DNA from: an uncultured Dehalococcoidia bacterium
GTDB taxonomy: Bacteria; Chloroflexota; Dehalococcoidia; Lucifugimonadales; UBA3495
DNA: 64,000 nucleotides
Direction of reading: 5' to 3'
Assembly (NCBI GenBank): GCA_958296385.1
Contig: OY282494.1
Location: 343,416 to 407,415 of the forward strand
Part shown: piece by piece, positions 33,476-42,872 of the stretch
Layout of the letters: each line of letters opens with the position of its first letter
How positions within the stretch are numbered: the first letter of the stretch is position 1
Notes under the pieces: model-generated
What the model saw: only the letters and a program-made list of their open reading frames with translations
Databases searched by the model: none
Told to the model about the DNA's origin: nothing
Made by a program: the position numbers and the translations under genes

Positions 33476-35161
33476 TCAGGCCGGAACACCCAGCCGGCCC
33501 GATTCCTGCTCGGCAACCTCAGTGTCCAGCTTGGTGTACAGCGCCGCCGGATTCCTCAGCGGCCCGCCCGGCCGGATGGCGTCAAACAAGGCGTCCGCAT
33601 CCCAGGATTCGTCGGATGCGCTGCCGTCAAACCCCAAAAATTCGTGCAGCTTCTGGCTGCTGAACGGCAGATACGGCGCCAGTAGCACTTTCAGGCAGTT
33701 GATAGCCTTGATAGCCGTCGTGAGCGAGCAGGCCGCGTCCGCCCGGTTCTCGCGGATGGCCAGCCAGGGGGCCCGGGTGTCCAGATAGCGGTTGGTTTCC
33801 TGCGCCAGACTGAAAGCCTGGGTGATGCCGGCCCGGAACCGGGTATGCGCCAGGCTGTTATCCACGCCGGCCATGGCCTCCCGCGCCGTGTCCAGCAACG
33901 CCTGTTCCGCCTCTCCGGGCGCGGCGGCGTCGGGGGGTATCGTGCCGTCAAAGTTGCGGTAGGTGAAACGCAGCACGCGGTTGACCAGGTTGCCGTAGGT
34001 TGCCACCAGCTCGTCGTTGTTGCGCCGCACGAACTCCGCCCAGCTGAAATCGGTATCCCCGGTCTCCGGCATATTGATGGACAGCAGGTAGCGCAGCGGG
34101 TCCGGGTCGTAGCGGTCCAGGTAGTCGGGAACCCACACCGCCCAATCCTGGCTGGTGGAGAACTTGCGGCTTTCCAGGCTGAGAAACTCGTTGGCCGGCA
34201 CGTCGTAAGGCAGGTTCAGCCCCCCGTAGCCCATCAGCATCGCCGGCCAGATGATGCTGTGAAAGGGGATGTTGTCCTTGCCGATGAAATAGTAGGAGCG
34301 GGTGTTGGCGTCTTTCCAGAACGATTCCCACTCGCTGCCGTCGCCGTTGCGCTGCGCCCACTCGATGGCCGCCGACAGGTAGCCGATGACCGCCTCAAAC
34401 CAGACGTAGATGCGCTTGCCCTCGTAGCCGTCCAGCGGCAGCGGCACGCCCCAGGTCAAGTCGCGGGTAATCGCCCGGTCTTTCAGCCCGCCGTGCAGAA
34501 ACCCCCGCGTGGAATTAGCCACGTTGGGCCGCCAGTGTTCGTACTGCGCCATCCATTCCAGCAGCGGGTCCTGAAAGGCCGACAGCCGCAGAAAGAAATG
34601 CTCGGAATCCCGAAACTCCGGCGTCTCGCCGCAGATGCTGCACCGGGGATTTACCAGATCGATGGGGTCAAGGGTATGCCCGCAGCTGTCGCACTGGTCG
34701 CCCCGGGCCCGCGCGTTGGCGCAGTGCGGGCAGGTTCCCTCAACGTAGCGGTCGGGCAGAAACCGGACGCAGCCGGCGCAGTAGGCCAGCAGCATCGTAT
34801 CCGGGTAGATATAGCCGGCCTCCAGCAGGCGCGTAAAGAAATCCTGCACCACCCGCTGGTGATTGTCGGTGTGCGTCGTGGTGAACAGGTCAAAGGTGAT
34901 GCCCAGCCGTTCCCACGTATCCAGAAACAGGGCGTGATACCGCTCCAGCACCACCTGCGGCTCCACCTTTTCCTGGTCGGCCCGGATGGTAATGGGCGTG
35001 CCGTGAGCGTCCGACCCGGACACCATCAGCACCTCGTTGCCTTTCATCCGGTGATAACGCGCAAATATATCCGCCGCCAGGTAACAGCCGGCGATGTGGC
35101 CCATGTGGAGCGGCCCGTTAGCGTAAGGCCAGGCAACCCCAATGAAAATCCGTTCCGACAA
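33476..35161 (-). CDS. metG: Methionyl-tRNA synthetase
   Basis: The start is set at TTG 35161 ([20 protein letters not shown]) because GAGGAG lies eight bases upstream; a start further up would add residues unlike the family. The HIGH-type motif is HMGH and the KMSKS-type motif is KFSTS (in [16 protein letters not shown]). A four-cysteine zinc knuckle region ([23 protein letters not shown]) is present, double-type. It charges tRNA-Met. It has 561 residues and lacks the C-terminal tRNA-binding EMAP-like domain found in longer forms. It heads a minus-strand unit with the prenyl synthase. Confidence 0.95.
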   Translation of the reverse strand: MSERIFIGVAWPYANGPLHMGHIAGCYLAADIFARYHRMKGNEVLMVSGSDAHGTPITIRADQEKVEPQVVLERYHALFLDTWERLGITFDLFTTTHTDNHQRVVQDFFTRLLEAGYIYPDTMLLAYCAGCVRFLPDRYVEGTCPHCANARARGDQCDSCGHTLDPIDLVNPRCSICGETPEFRDSEHFFLRLSAFQDPLLEWMAQYEHWRPNVANSTRGFLHGGLKDRAITRDLTWGVPLPLDGYEGKRIYVWFEAVIGYLSAAIEWAQRNGDGSEWESFWKDANTRSYYFIGKDNIPFHSIIWPAMLMGYGGLNLPYDVPANEFLSLESRKFSTSQDWAVWVPDYLDRYDPDPLRYLLSINMPETGDTDFSWAEFVRRNNDELVATYGNLVNRVLRFTYRNFDGTIPPDAAAPGEAEQALLDTAREAMAGVDNSLAHTRFRAGITQAFSLAQETNRYLDTRAPWLAIRENRADAACSLTTAIKAINCLKVLLAPYLPFSSQKLHEFLGFDGSASDESWDADALFDAIRPGGPLRNPAALYTKLDTEVAEQESGRLGVPA

Positions 35162-35260
35162 TTCAACGCTCCTCAAACCCACAGCCAAGCGGCAAGTGCC
35201 CGTAATTCTAGCACACCTGCCCATCATACCGAACGCCCCCGTTGTCACTCTGAGCGCCCA

Positions 35261-35380
35261 TCCCCCAATGTCATTCTGAGCGCAGCGAAGAATCTCGATA
35301 GCGTAGCAGCGGATGTTGTCCCCAAAGCCTGCGCTACCCCGTCGAGATTCTTCGCTGCGCTCAGAATGACATTAGGGGAA
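35261..35380. repeat. Dispersed palindromic repeat (REP-like), copy B
   Basis: Left arm 35261-35300 (CCCAATGTCATTCTGAGCGC onward) and right arm 35341-35379 are nearly perfect inverted complements around a 40-base centre (AGCGTAGCAGCGG). It lies in the 414-base gap between the divergent metG and ilvD genes. Bases 35381-35575 hold no gene; they should contain the ilvD promoter, but no clear hexamers are seen. Confidence 0.9.
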
Positions 35381-35575
35381 TGGGTGGGGCTTTACAATCT
35401 GCTCACCAGCCCCGGTTCCGCTTGCCGCACGTCCCAACGCCAATCTATAATCAGCGCATCCATTCCTACCCTCCGCAGCGGCATCCCCTTGCTGTCCCTT
35501 AATAATGCCGCTGCGGTGTTGCACTTATCGCGAATCATTCGTTTTCCGGGCGGCTGGCCCGACGAGGAGGCTATT

Positions 35576-37270
35576 TTGACTACGATTTCCCGCAGCCCCC
35601 GCGCCCTGCTGAAACACCGCAGTCGTGAGATTACCGACGGCGCCGAACGCGCGCCGGCCCGGGCGATGCTGATGGCGATGGGTTTGACGCCCGACGACCT
35701 GGCCAAACCCTTTGTCGCCGTCGCTAATCTGGCCAGCGACGTTACGCCCTGCAACGTCCACCTGGGCCGCTGGTCCAACGCCGTCAAGGACGGCATCCGG
35801 CAGGGCGACGGAACCCCCTTTGAGTTCGGCACCATCACCGTCAGCGACGGCATCTCCATGGGCACCGAGGGGATGAAAGCGTCGCTGGTCAGCCGGGAAG
35901 TCATCGCCGATTCCATTGAGACGGTTGCCTTTGGCGAGCGGATGGACGGGCTGGTTACCGTGGCCGGCTGCGACAAGAATATGCCGGGCTGTATGATGGC
36001 CATTGCCCGGCTGAACATTCCCGCCGTGTTCGTGTACGGCGGCAGCATCCTGCCCGGCCGGTTCCAGGGCCGGGACGTGAATATCCAGGACGTGTTTGAG
36101 GCGGTGGGCGCCTACGCCGCCGGCCGGATGACCCGCGACGAACTGACCGAGCTGGAGTGCAACGCCTGCCCCGGCGAAGGTTCCTGCGCCGGTATGTTCA
36201 CCGCCAACACTATGTCCACCGCCATTGAGGTGATGGGAATGTCGCTGCCCGGCGATGCGTCGCTAACCGCCGTGGACCCGCGCAAGGGCGATGAGGCCCG
36301 TCTGGCCGGCGAAGCCGTAATGCGCCTGCTGGAACGGGGCATCCGCCCCCGCGACATCCTGACCCGGCAGGCGTTTGAGAACGCCATCACCGTAGTAGTC
36401 GCCATGGGCGGTTCCACCAACGCCGTCCTCCATCTGATGGCCATTGCCCGCGAGGCCGAAGTTGACCTTACGTTGGAGGACTTTGACCGCATCAGCCGCA
36501 ACACGCCGTACATCGCCGACCTGAAGCCCGGCGGCCAGTACGTGATGGCCGACTTGAGCCGCTACGGTGGCGTTGCCCTCATCGGCAAGCGGCTGCTGGA
36601 AGCCGGCCTGCTGTACGGCGATGCCATGTCCATCAACGGCAAGACGCTGGCGGAGAACATCAACGAGGCGGTTGTCACCGACGACCAGCCCGTCATCTAC
36701 CGCACCGACCAGCCCCGCAGTCCCACCGGCGGCCTGGCCATCCTGCGCGGCAACCTGGCCCCCGACGGCGCCGTTATCAAAGTAGCCGGGCATCAGGAGC
36801 GGGTGTACGAAGGCCCGGCCCGGGTCTTTGAGCAGGAGGAGCCGGCGTTCCAGGCCATCCAGCGCGGCGAAGTCAAACCCGGCGACATCGTGGTAATTCG
36901 CTACGAGGGGCCGAAAGGCGGGCCGGGGATGCGGGAGATGCTGGCGGTAACCGGCGCCCTAATCGGCCAGGGCCTGGGCGACAGCGTAGCGCTGATTACC
37001 GACGGCCGGTTCTCCGGCGCCTCCCACGGCCCGATGGTGGGCCACGTTGCCCCCGAAGCAATGGTAGGCGGCCCCATCGGCCTGCTCCGGGAGGGCGACA
37101 TCATCACGCTGGACATACCCGGCCGCCAGCTCAACGCCCAAATCAGCGAGGAGGAGTTCACCGACCGCCGCGCCGCCTGGCGCCCCATCGCACCCAAATA
37201 CACCACCGGCGTACTCGCCAAATACGCCAAACTGGTATCCTCAGCATCGGAAGGCGCAATCACGCGCTGA
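35576..37270 (+). CDS. ilvD: Dihydroxy-acid dehydratase
   Basis: The protein has 564 residues from TTG 35576 with GAGGAGG upstream; the frame is open for 1.7 kb further, but that lies antisense to metG. Iron-sulfur ligands are seen in [14 protein letters not shown] and [19 protein letters not shown], and further family segments are [37 protein letters not shown] and [11 protein letters not shown]. It dehydrates dihydroxy acids in valine, leucine and isoleucine synthesis. It stands alone between two REP-like elements. Confidence 0.95.
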   Translation: MTTISRSPRALLKHRSREITDGAERAPARAMLMAMGLTPDDLAKPFVAVANLASDVTPCNVHLGRWSNAVKDGIRQGDGTPFEFGTITVSDGISMGTEGMKASLVSREVIADSIETVAFGERMDGLVTVAGCDKNMPGCMMAIARLNIPAVFVYGGSILPGRFQGRDVNIQDVFEAVGAYAAGRMTRDELTELECNACPGEGSCAGMFTANTMSTAIEVMGMSLPGDASLTAVDPRKGDEARLAGEAVMRLLERGIRPRDILTRQAFENAITVVVAMGGSTNAVLHLMAIAREAEVDLTLEDFDRISRNTPYIADLKPGGQYVMADLSRYGGVALIGKRLLEAGLLYGDAMSINGKTLAENINEAVVTDDQPVIYRTDQPRSPTGGLAILRGNLAPDGAVIKVAGHQERVYEGPARVFEQEEPAFQAIQRGEVKPGDIVVIRYEGPKGGPGMREMLAVTGALIGQGLGDSVALITDGRFSGASHGPMVGHVAPEAMVGGPIGLLREGDIITLDIPGRQLNAQISEEEFTDRRAAWRPIAPKYTTGVLAKYAKLVSSASEGAITR

Positions 37271-37283
37271 ACCAATAAAACTA

Positions 37284-37385
37284 TTGTCATTCTGAGCGCA
37301 GCGCAGAATCTCGATAGGGTAGCAACGGCGTTTCCTCAAAGCGTGCCCTGCGCCAACGGGATTCTTTGCTACGCTCAATATGACA
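37284..37385. repeat. Dispersed palindromic repeat (REP-like), copy C
   Basis: Left arm ATTGTCATTCTGAGCGCAGC onward (37284-37315); the right arm is degraded (GGGATTCTTTGCTACGCTCA, about 37358-37377, then ATATGACA) with several substitutions. The centre contains GGGTAGCAACGGCGTTTCC. It lies between ilvD and the enoyl-CoA hydratase gene. Confidence 0.85.
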
Positions 37386-37420
37386 GATGACAAGCACAAC
37401 CGGGAGATGGAGAGGCAGCG

Positions 37421-38230
37421 ATGACGACGGCTCCGCAGAGGATTCAGTTTGAGCAGAAAGGCGCGCTGGCGGTTATCCGGCTGAACCGCCCGGAGGCCCG
37501 GAACGCGCTTTCGCCGGGGATGGTAGCCGAGTTGGGCCAGGCGGTGGCGGCGTGCCGGGGACGGGATATTCGCGCCGTGCTGCTCACCGGCACCGACGGC
37601 GCGTTCTGCGCCGGCGCCGACGTGCGCGATTTCAACGTCCAGTTTGACGAAGGCGGCCCGGAAGGCTTGTCGGAGTATCTGCGCCGGCTGGCCGACGACA
37701 TACACCGGGAAATAGTAATCGGCATCCGGCAGCTGGACAAGCCGGTAGTTGCCGCCGTCAACGGCGTCGCCGCCGGCGCCGGGTTCAGCCTGGCGCTGGC
37801 CTGCGACCTGCGGGTGGCATCATCGGACGCCCGGTTCCTGCTGGCCTACGCCAACATCGGCGCCACCGCCGACGGCGGCGCAACCTATATGCTGCCCCGC
37901 ATCGTCGGCCAGGGCCGGGCCATGGAAATCTACCTGGCCCGCCAGCCCATCGGAGCGCAATACGCCCTGGAATTAGGACTGGTCAGCCAGGTCTTTGAGC
38001 CGGCCCACTTCGAACGCCACGCCATGGAAACCGCCGACCGCCTGTCCCAAGGCCCAACGCGGGCCTACGGGCAGGTCAAAGCACTATTCGACGGCAGCTG
38101 GGACGCAAACCTGGCAGCACAGCTGGACGCCGAAACCGAAGCCATCGCCAACATCGGCCTAACGCAGGATTTCCAGGAAGGCATCCGAGCATTCGCCCAA
38201 AAGCGCCCGGCATGGTTTCAGGGCGTGTAG
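37421..38230 (+). CDS. Enoyl-CoA hydratase/isomerase family protein
   Basis: The protein has 269 residues with the crotonase fold: ALAVIRLNRPEARNALSPGM, the oxyanion hole in GAFCAGADVRDF, the second one in VAAGAGFSLALACDLRVAS and TADGGATYMLPRIVG. The glutamates of classical hydratases are replaced at the second position (TADGG), so the reaction may be isomerase-, hydratase- or ring-opening-like. ATG 37421 has GGAGA upstream. It is single, convergent with the SDR at 38269. Confidence 0.88.
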   Translation: MTTAPQRIQFEQKGALAVIRLNRPEARNALSPGMVAELGQAVAACRGRDIRAVLLTGTDGAFCAGADVRDFNVQFDEGGPEGLSEYLRRLADDIHREIVIGIRQLDKPVVAAVNGVAAGAGFSLALACDLRVASSDARFLLAYANIGATADGGATYMLPRIVGQGRAMEIYLARQPIGAQYALELGLVSQVFEPAHFERHAMETADRLSQGPTRAYGQVKALFDGSWDANLAAQLDAETEAIANIGLTQDFQEGIRAFAQKRPAWFQGV

Positions 38231-38268
38231 CAGTGACCGTTGCCGCCTAAATCCCGCATCGCCCGCCC

Positions 38269-39051
38269 CTAGTGCATCACCAGCCCGCCGTCCACGTTTA
38301 TCGTTTGCCCGGTGATGTTGCGGGCGCCGGGGCTGGCTAAAAACGCGGCCATTGCGGCGATGTCCTCCGGGTCGTTGGCCCTGCCGATGGGGATGTTGGT
38401 GGCGCGTTGGGCTTGCAGTTCGGCTACCGTTATGCCGCGCTCGGCGGCCCGCTGTTCCATCGTGCTGGTGGACATGGCGGTTATCGTGGAGCCGGGGCAG
38501 ATGGCGTTCACGTTGATGTCGTGCCGGGCCAGCTGGTGGGCGGCAATCAGCGTCATGGCGATGACGGCGCCTTTGCTGGCGGCGTAGGCGGCGTTGGACG
38601 TGCCGGAGTAGCCCTTGCCGGCGATAGAGGCGATGTTGACGATGCGCCCGCCGCCGCCCTGGTCAATCATCTGCCGGGCCGTGCGCTGCATCACGAAAAA
38701 CGCGCCCCGCGCGTTCACCCGGTGGATGCGGTCCCAGTCGGCCTCGGTGATGTCCATAATGTCCAGAAAGCGGGTTACGCCGGCGTTGTTGACCAGAATG
38801 TCCACCCGGCCCAGGGCGCTTACGGTGTCGGCGATTACCCGGTTGATGTCGTCGCCATCGCCAATGTCGGCGGCGATGGCAACGCTGTTGCGGCCGGCGG
38901 CGCGCACGTCGGTAGCGGTTTCCTCTACGGCGTCAGCGAGAATGTCGGTAACGGCGAGGTCGGCGCCGTCGGCGGCCAGCGCCAGGGCGGTGGCGCGGCC
39001 CATGCCCCGGCCGGCGCCGGTGACCAGAGCGACTTTTCCTTCCAGAGACAT
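38269..39051 (-). CDS. SDR family oxidoreductase
   Basis: The protein has 260 residues from ATG 39051 with GGAGG upstream. It has a classical SDR pattern: VALVTGAGRGMGRATALAL (nucleotide loop), NNAGVTRFLDIMD, IVNIASIAGKGYSGTSNAAY with catalytic Ser and Tyr, the K of YAASKGAV, NAICPGSTIT and a C-terminal FLASPGARNITGQTINVDGG. It is an NAD(P)-dependent alcohol/ketone oxidoreductase; the substrate is unknown. The Asp after the second strand (VTD) suggests NAD preference. Confidence 0.9.
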   Translation of the reverse strand: MSLEGKVALVTGAGRGMGRATALALAADGADLAVTDILADAVEETATDVRAAGRNSVAIAADIGDGDDINRVIADTVSALGRVDILVNNAGVTRFLDIMDITEADWDRIHRVNARGAFFVMQRTARQMIDQGGGGRIVNIASIAGKGYSGTSNAAYAASKGAVIAMTLIAAHQLARHDINVNAICPGSTITAMSTSTMEQRAAERGITVAELQAQRATNIPIGRANDPEDIAAMAAFLASPGARNITGQTINVDGGLVMH

Positions 39052-39065
39052 GGCGGGTTCCTCCA

Positions 39066-39105
39066 TTTAGTCAGACGTAATACACTTTAGTCAGACATAA
39101 TACAC
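39066..39105. repeat. 20 bp tandem duplication upstream of an SDR gene
   Basis: TTTAGTCAGACGTAATACAC is followed at once by the same sequence with one change (G to A). It lies just upstream of the SDR gene start and downstream of the PLD-like gene's stop side. Confidence 0.88.
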
Positions 39106-39111
39106 TGCGCC

Positions 39112-39837
39112 CTAAACCCCGGCGGTGTGCCGGGCGGCGGCGCAGCTTGAGCAGAGCGGTTCGTTAATATGCGACGCATGGGACTCGCCGCACTCGTGGC
39201 AAACCTTGTGGGTTCCGTTGCGCCCCCGGCGGGTGTAGCAGGGGACGCAGAGCGGCTTGCTCAGGTCAAAATCTTTGGGCTCGCGGCACTCGATGCAGTA
39301 CCCGGAGGCTTTGATGTACTCGGCAATCTCGGTTGCCGTCCGCACCACCGGCCGCGCCGCCGGCGGCCCGGTTGAGCGCATTCCGGCGGACGCGGCGCCG
39401 CTGCCGTTTTCCGACACCGCCGAGCCCGTGTCCAGCAGCGACTCTACGTATTCGGCAACTTCGCTGAGCAGCTTCCGGTCGCGTATCAGCAGGCCCACTT
39501 CCCGGGAATGGGTTGCCGATGCTTCGACCAGATTCATCGTGGTAATCAGCGCGGTCGTCTCGTTGGAGTAGATTTTGGCGTGGAGCATCCGGATGGGAAT
39601 ACTGGCCACGTCGTCGTGTTCGGCGGACGGGCTGGGTTCGTCGGCCCGGTAGTACATCCGCACGGCCACGCCCCGGCCCTGCGCGGCGGCCACCTCCCGC
39701 CGCAGATGCCCCCAATGCCTGTTGTAGGGGGACACCAGAATCAGCCGCTGCCGGGCCTGCGTGATAATGCGCATCAGCGCATCGCCAATCTGCCAGTCCG
39801 TCAAAAACTCGACGCCGCTTGCCGATTTACCAAACAT
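39112..39837 (-). CDS. Phospholipase D-like protein with C-terminal zinc ribbons
   Basis: The protein has 241 residues. Residues about 10-135 resemble one PLD nuclease half: QARQRLILVSPYNRHWGHL, then IRMLHAKIYSNETTALITTMNL, where H-x-K is clear and the usual Asp of HxKxxxxD is replaced by Glu/Thr nearby, ending with the Asn of the motif. Residues 180-235 hold eight or more cysteines in CxxC pairs (CIECREPKDF, CVPCYTRRG, CHECGESH, CSSCAAA), predicting two zinc ribbons. A single HKD half usually dimerises. It may be a nuclease or a DNA/RNA-binding relative. It lies two bases downstream of the MBL-fold gene, so probably co-expressed. Confidence 0.7.
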   Translation of the reverse strand: MFGKSASGVEFLTDWQIGDALMRIITQARQRLILVSPYNRHWGHLRREVAAAQGRGVAVRMYYRADEPSPSAEHDDVASIPIRMLHAKIYSNETTALITTMNLVEASATHSREVGLLIRDRKLLSEVAEYVESLLDTGSAVSENGSGAASAGMRSTGPPAARPVVRTATEIAEYIKASGYCIECREPKDFDLSKPLCVPCYTRRGRNGTHKVCHECGESHASHINEPLCSSCAAARHTAGV

Positions 39838-39839
39838 AG

Positions 39840-40973
39840 CTACAGCTCCCGCAGCAGTTCCTGATAGTTCTCTTGCCCGGTGCGCCGCAATCGCTGGTCG
39901 TCGGTTACTTCCAGATCGCCGGAGTCCTCCAGCAGCTCAATGTGGGCTACTACTTCGGTGAGGGCGGCGAAAAAGTTGCCGCCCTCGAGCTTGCGGCGCT
40001 CAAAGGTGCGGCGGGTTACGTCCTCCAGCGGCTGCGGCTCCGGCCCGGCGGTTACCAGGATGCGGCCCAGCCGGCGGGCGTGAAAGCGGATGAGGTCGGC
40101 CGCCCGCTGCGTGGTCTGGAAGTTGAACTTGTGGTTGTTGTACAGCCGGTGCGCCGGCAGCACCGCAACCTCCGCGCCCAGGTCCGCCACCCGTTGCAGG
40201 GAGCGCAGGTAGGTGAGTAGCCCGTAAGACTCGTCCGGGTTGTGATAGCGGGTGGGCAGATTGCTGCGCACCTGGCGGGGATAGTCGGTTTTCATCGTGG
40301 GATGCGGGCTGATTTCCGGCAGCACGTGGTCGCCGGTGAACACGATGCCGCTGCCAATGCCCGGGCCAATCACGGCGCAGATTTCGTCCGGCGAATGGCC
40401 GGGGGCGTGCATATAGCGCAACTCGCCCTGCTGCTCGCCGGGGTGGATGTGGTGTCCAACTTGATGCGTGGCCCGCGATGCCATGTAGCGCGTGCGCTCG
40501 TCGGAATTGGAGGGGCTGAACCCGTTGGCCCGCGCCGTGGCCCACATCGCCTCTTTGATGGGAGACGTAGCCCGCAGTTGCAAATCACGCGGGTCAAAAG
40601 GCAGCAGGGGCTGATAGATGTCGTGGGCCCAGAACTCGGCCCCGGATGCCTCAACGATTTGCGCCACCCCGCCATCGTGGTCAGCGTGGCCGTGGGTGAT
40701 AACCACCCGTTCAATGTCCGCCGGGCTGGAACCGAACAGGGCCATGCCGGATTGCAGCAGGTCAAACGAGGCGGCGGCGCCGGGGTCAATCAGGGTCAGT
40801 CCCTCGTTCTCAAAAATGTATGCCCACGTGGGGCCGGTGTGAGAATGGCTTTCCTGCGGCACGGCCACAGTATGGATGCGACGCCCCTGCGGGTCGGTCA
40901 GGCCCAGCACCATCCCGTTGCCGGCCGAATCGCCATTGCGCAGCACGTCAATCTCCGTAAAGTAATCCGCCAT
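39840..40973 (-). CDS. MBL-fold metallo-hydrolase
   Basis: The protein has 377 residues. The zinc site VVITHGHADHDGGVAQIVE (HxHxDH) is clear; further His ligands lie in YMHAPGHSPDEICAVIG and a late AVLPAHRLYNNHK. A C-terminal helical tail of about 90 residues (RAADLIRFHARRLGRIL onward) resembles the winged-helix-like end of LACTB2/YcbL-type enzymes. The substrate is not determinable. ATG 40973 has GAGGTGA upstream. It forms a two-gene unit with the PLD/zinc-ribbon gene. Confidence 0.85.
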   Translation of the reverse strand: MADYFTEIDVLRNGDSAGNGMVLGLTDPQGRRIHTVAVPQESHSHTGPTWAYIFENEGLTLIDPGAAASFDLLQSGMALFGSSPADIERVVITHGHADHDGGVAQIVEASGAEFWAHDIYQPLLPFDPRDLQLRATSPIKEAMWATARANGFSPSNSDERTRYMASRATHQVGHHIHPGEQQGELRYMHAPGHSPDEICAVIGPGIGSGIVFTGDHVLPEISPHPTMKTDYPRQVRSNLPTRYHNPDESYGLLTYLRSLQRVADLGAEVAVLPAHRLYNNHKFNFQTTQRAADLIRFHARRLGRILVTAGPEPQPLEDVTRRTFERRKLEGGNFFAALTEVVAHIELLEDSGDLEVTDDQRLRRTGQENYQELLREL

Positions 40974-41175
40974 TCCGTATCACCTCCTCAGGGCTGCCTG
41001 ATGTTTGCGCCGGGGCCCGCCCGGCCCCCGACAACGGATTATACCCGGCGCAACGCCGGCGTGGGCGCAAGGCGGGCGATGCAATCATATTGGGGCAATA
41101 CAGTCGCATCGGGGCGCTGCAACCGTATCGTGATAGAATTAGGCCGGGAACGCAACAGACCCCGGAGTGGACGCG

Positions 41176-41976
41176 ATGACTGCAACCGGAACCGCATTGC
41201 TGATTCCCCCTGCGATGATTCCGTATCAGAGGATGGGGGAGATTGACTACGCCGGTTTGGATTACAACCCGGACGACCCGGAGCCGATGCCCGACGCTAT
41301 GGAACAGGAACCCGTAGTACAGGAAATGCTAGGCATCCTGAACAGCCGCTTTACCGATTTCGGATGGCGGCCCGACGTGTTTCTCAGCAGCAACACCACT
41401 CTGTGCTACGACCCGTCCAACTTGAACGTCCGGGTGCAGCCCGACATCTACCTGGCCTTTGGCGTTGACCAGGGCGCCATCCGCCCCCGGCTAATCTACC
41501 TGCCCTGGGAGGCCGGCAAGCCACCCGACCTGGCCCTGGAAGTAGCCTCCCCAAGCACCAGATGGCAAGACATCATTGCCAAACCCCGCATCTACGCCAC
41601 CATCGGCATCCCCGAATACTGGCGCTTTGACCCCACCGGCGGTGAACATCATAGCCAACTCCTGTCGGGAGAACGCCTGATTGACGGCGCCTACCAGCCC
41701 ATTGAGCTGACCACCGAACCCGATGGTATTCTCAAAGGTTACAGCGCGATTTTGGGGCTGGCCCTGTGCTGGGATGAAGGCTGGCCCCGTTTCTACGACC
41801 CGGCAACCGGAACTTATCTGGAAAACTGGCGGGAGGAACGGGCCAGGCTTTTGGCGGAGCGGGACAGGTTTTTGGCGGAGCAGGAACGGTTCAGATTCCT
41901 GGCGGAGCAGTCAAGGTTGCAATCCAGGGTACAAGAGCTTGAAGCGGAGCTGCGGCGCCGGCCGTCGGAAAGTTAG
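41176..41976 (+). CDS. Uma2 family putative endonuclease (pair 1, copy 1)
   Basis: The protein has 266 residues from ATG 41176. The DUF820/Uma2 PD-(D/E)XK fold is visible: VQPDIYLAFGVDQG with the acidic Asp, then PPDLALEVASPSTRWQD with E-V-A-S in place of E-x-K, then KPRIYATIGIPEYWRFDP. A C-terminal helix rich in Glu/Arg/Leu (RARLLAERDRFLAEQ) forms a coiled coil. The gene is tandemly duplicated: the next gene repeats it including about 80 bases of leader. Uma2 proteins are abundant in Chloroflexota and Cyanobacteria; their biological role is unknown. Confidence 0.85.
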   Translation: MTATGTALLIPPAMIPYQRMGEIDYAGLDYNPDDPEPMPDAMEQEPVVQEMLGILNSRFTDFGWRPDVFLSSNTTLCYDPSNLNVRVQPDIYLAFGVDQGAIRPRLIYLPWEAGKPPDLALEVASPSTRWQDIIAKPRIYATIGIPEYWRFDPTGGEHHSQLLSGERLIDGAYQPIELTTEPDGILKGYSAILGLALCWDEGWPRFYDPATGTYLENWREERARLLAERDRFLAEQERFRFLAEQSRLQSRVQELEAELRRRPSES

Positions 41977-42079
41977 CCGGGCGCTTGCCAGATCGCCGGC
42001 GCGGGCGCAGCACGGGGCGCTGCAATCGTATCGTGATAGAATTGGGCCGGGAACGCAACACACCCCCGGAGTGGACAGG

Positions 42080-42820
42080 ATGACTGCAACCGGAACCGCA
42101 TTGCTGATTCCCCCTGCGATGATTCCGTATCAGAGGATGGGGGAGATTGACTATGCCGGTTTGGATTACAACCCGGACGACCCGGAGCCGATGCCCGACG
42201 CTATGGAACAGGAACCCGTAGTACAGGAAATACAGGGCATCCTCAGCAGCCGCTTTACCGATTTCGGACGGCGGCCGGACGTGTTTCTCAGCAGCAACAC
42301 CATTCTGTGCTACGACCCGTCTAACCTGAACGTCCGGGTGCAGCCCGACATCTACCTGGCCTTTGGCGTTGACCAGGGCGCCATCCGCCCCCGTAGAATC
42401 TACCTGCCCTGGGAGGCCGGCAAGCCGCCGGACCTGGCCCTGGAAGTAGCCTCCCCAACCACTAACCGGCAAGACGTAGTTGCCAAACCCCGCATCTACG
42501 CCACCATCGGCATCCCCGAATACTGGCGCTTTGACCCCACCGGCGGCGATTATCACGGCCAACCCCTGTTGGGAGAGCGTTTAGTCAACGGCGACTACCA
42601 GCCGATTGAGCTTACCACCGAACCCGACGGTATTCTCAAAAGTTATAGTACAGTGCTGGGGCTGGCCCTGTGCTGGGACGAGGGCTGGCCCCGGTTATAC
42701 GACCCGGCAACCGGAACCTATCTGGAGAACTGGCGGCAGGAACGGGCCAGACTTGTGGAGGCGGAGTCCAGGATACAAGAGCTTGAGGCGGAGTTGCGGC
42801 GTAGGCAGTCGGAAAGTTAG
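42080..42820 (+). CDS. Uma2 family putative endonuclease (pair 1, copy 2)
   Basis: The protein has 246 residues from ATG 42080. It is near-identical to the preceding gene through residue about 210, with scattered substitutions (for example LEVASPTTNRQD for LEVASPSTRWQD). It lacks one block of the C-terminal coiled coil, where copy 1 has three LAE-type units and this copy has one. The duplicated leader includes ATCGTGATAGAATT before each gene, a possible -10 region. Pair identity suggests recent duplication. Confidence 0.85.
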   Translation: MTATGTALLIPPAMIPYQRMGEIDYAGLDYNPDDPEPMPDAMEQEPVVQEIQGILSSRFTDFGRRPDVFLSSNTILCYDPSNLNVRVQPDIYLAFGVDQGAIRPRRIYLPWEAGKPPDLALEVASPTTNRQDVVAKPRIYATIGIPEYWRFDPTGGDYHGQPLLGERLVNGDYQPIELTTEPDGILKSYSTVLGLALCWDEGWPRLYDPATGTYLENWRQERARLVEAESRIQELEAELRRRQSES

Positions 42821-42872
42821 CCGGGCGCTTGTCATAACGCCGGCAGTATCTATCAACGCAGGAGGATTTACG

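Noticed and set aside
33845-35575. A 1.7 kb open N-terminal extension of ilvD
   Set aside because: It lies antisense to metG and has no family features. The ilvD start at 35576 has a strong ribosome site and matches the family length.
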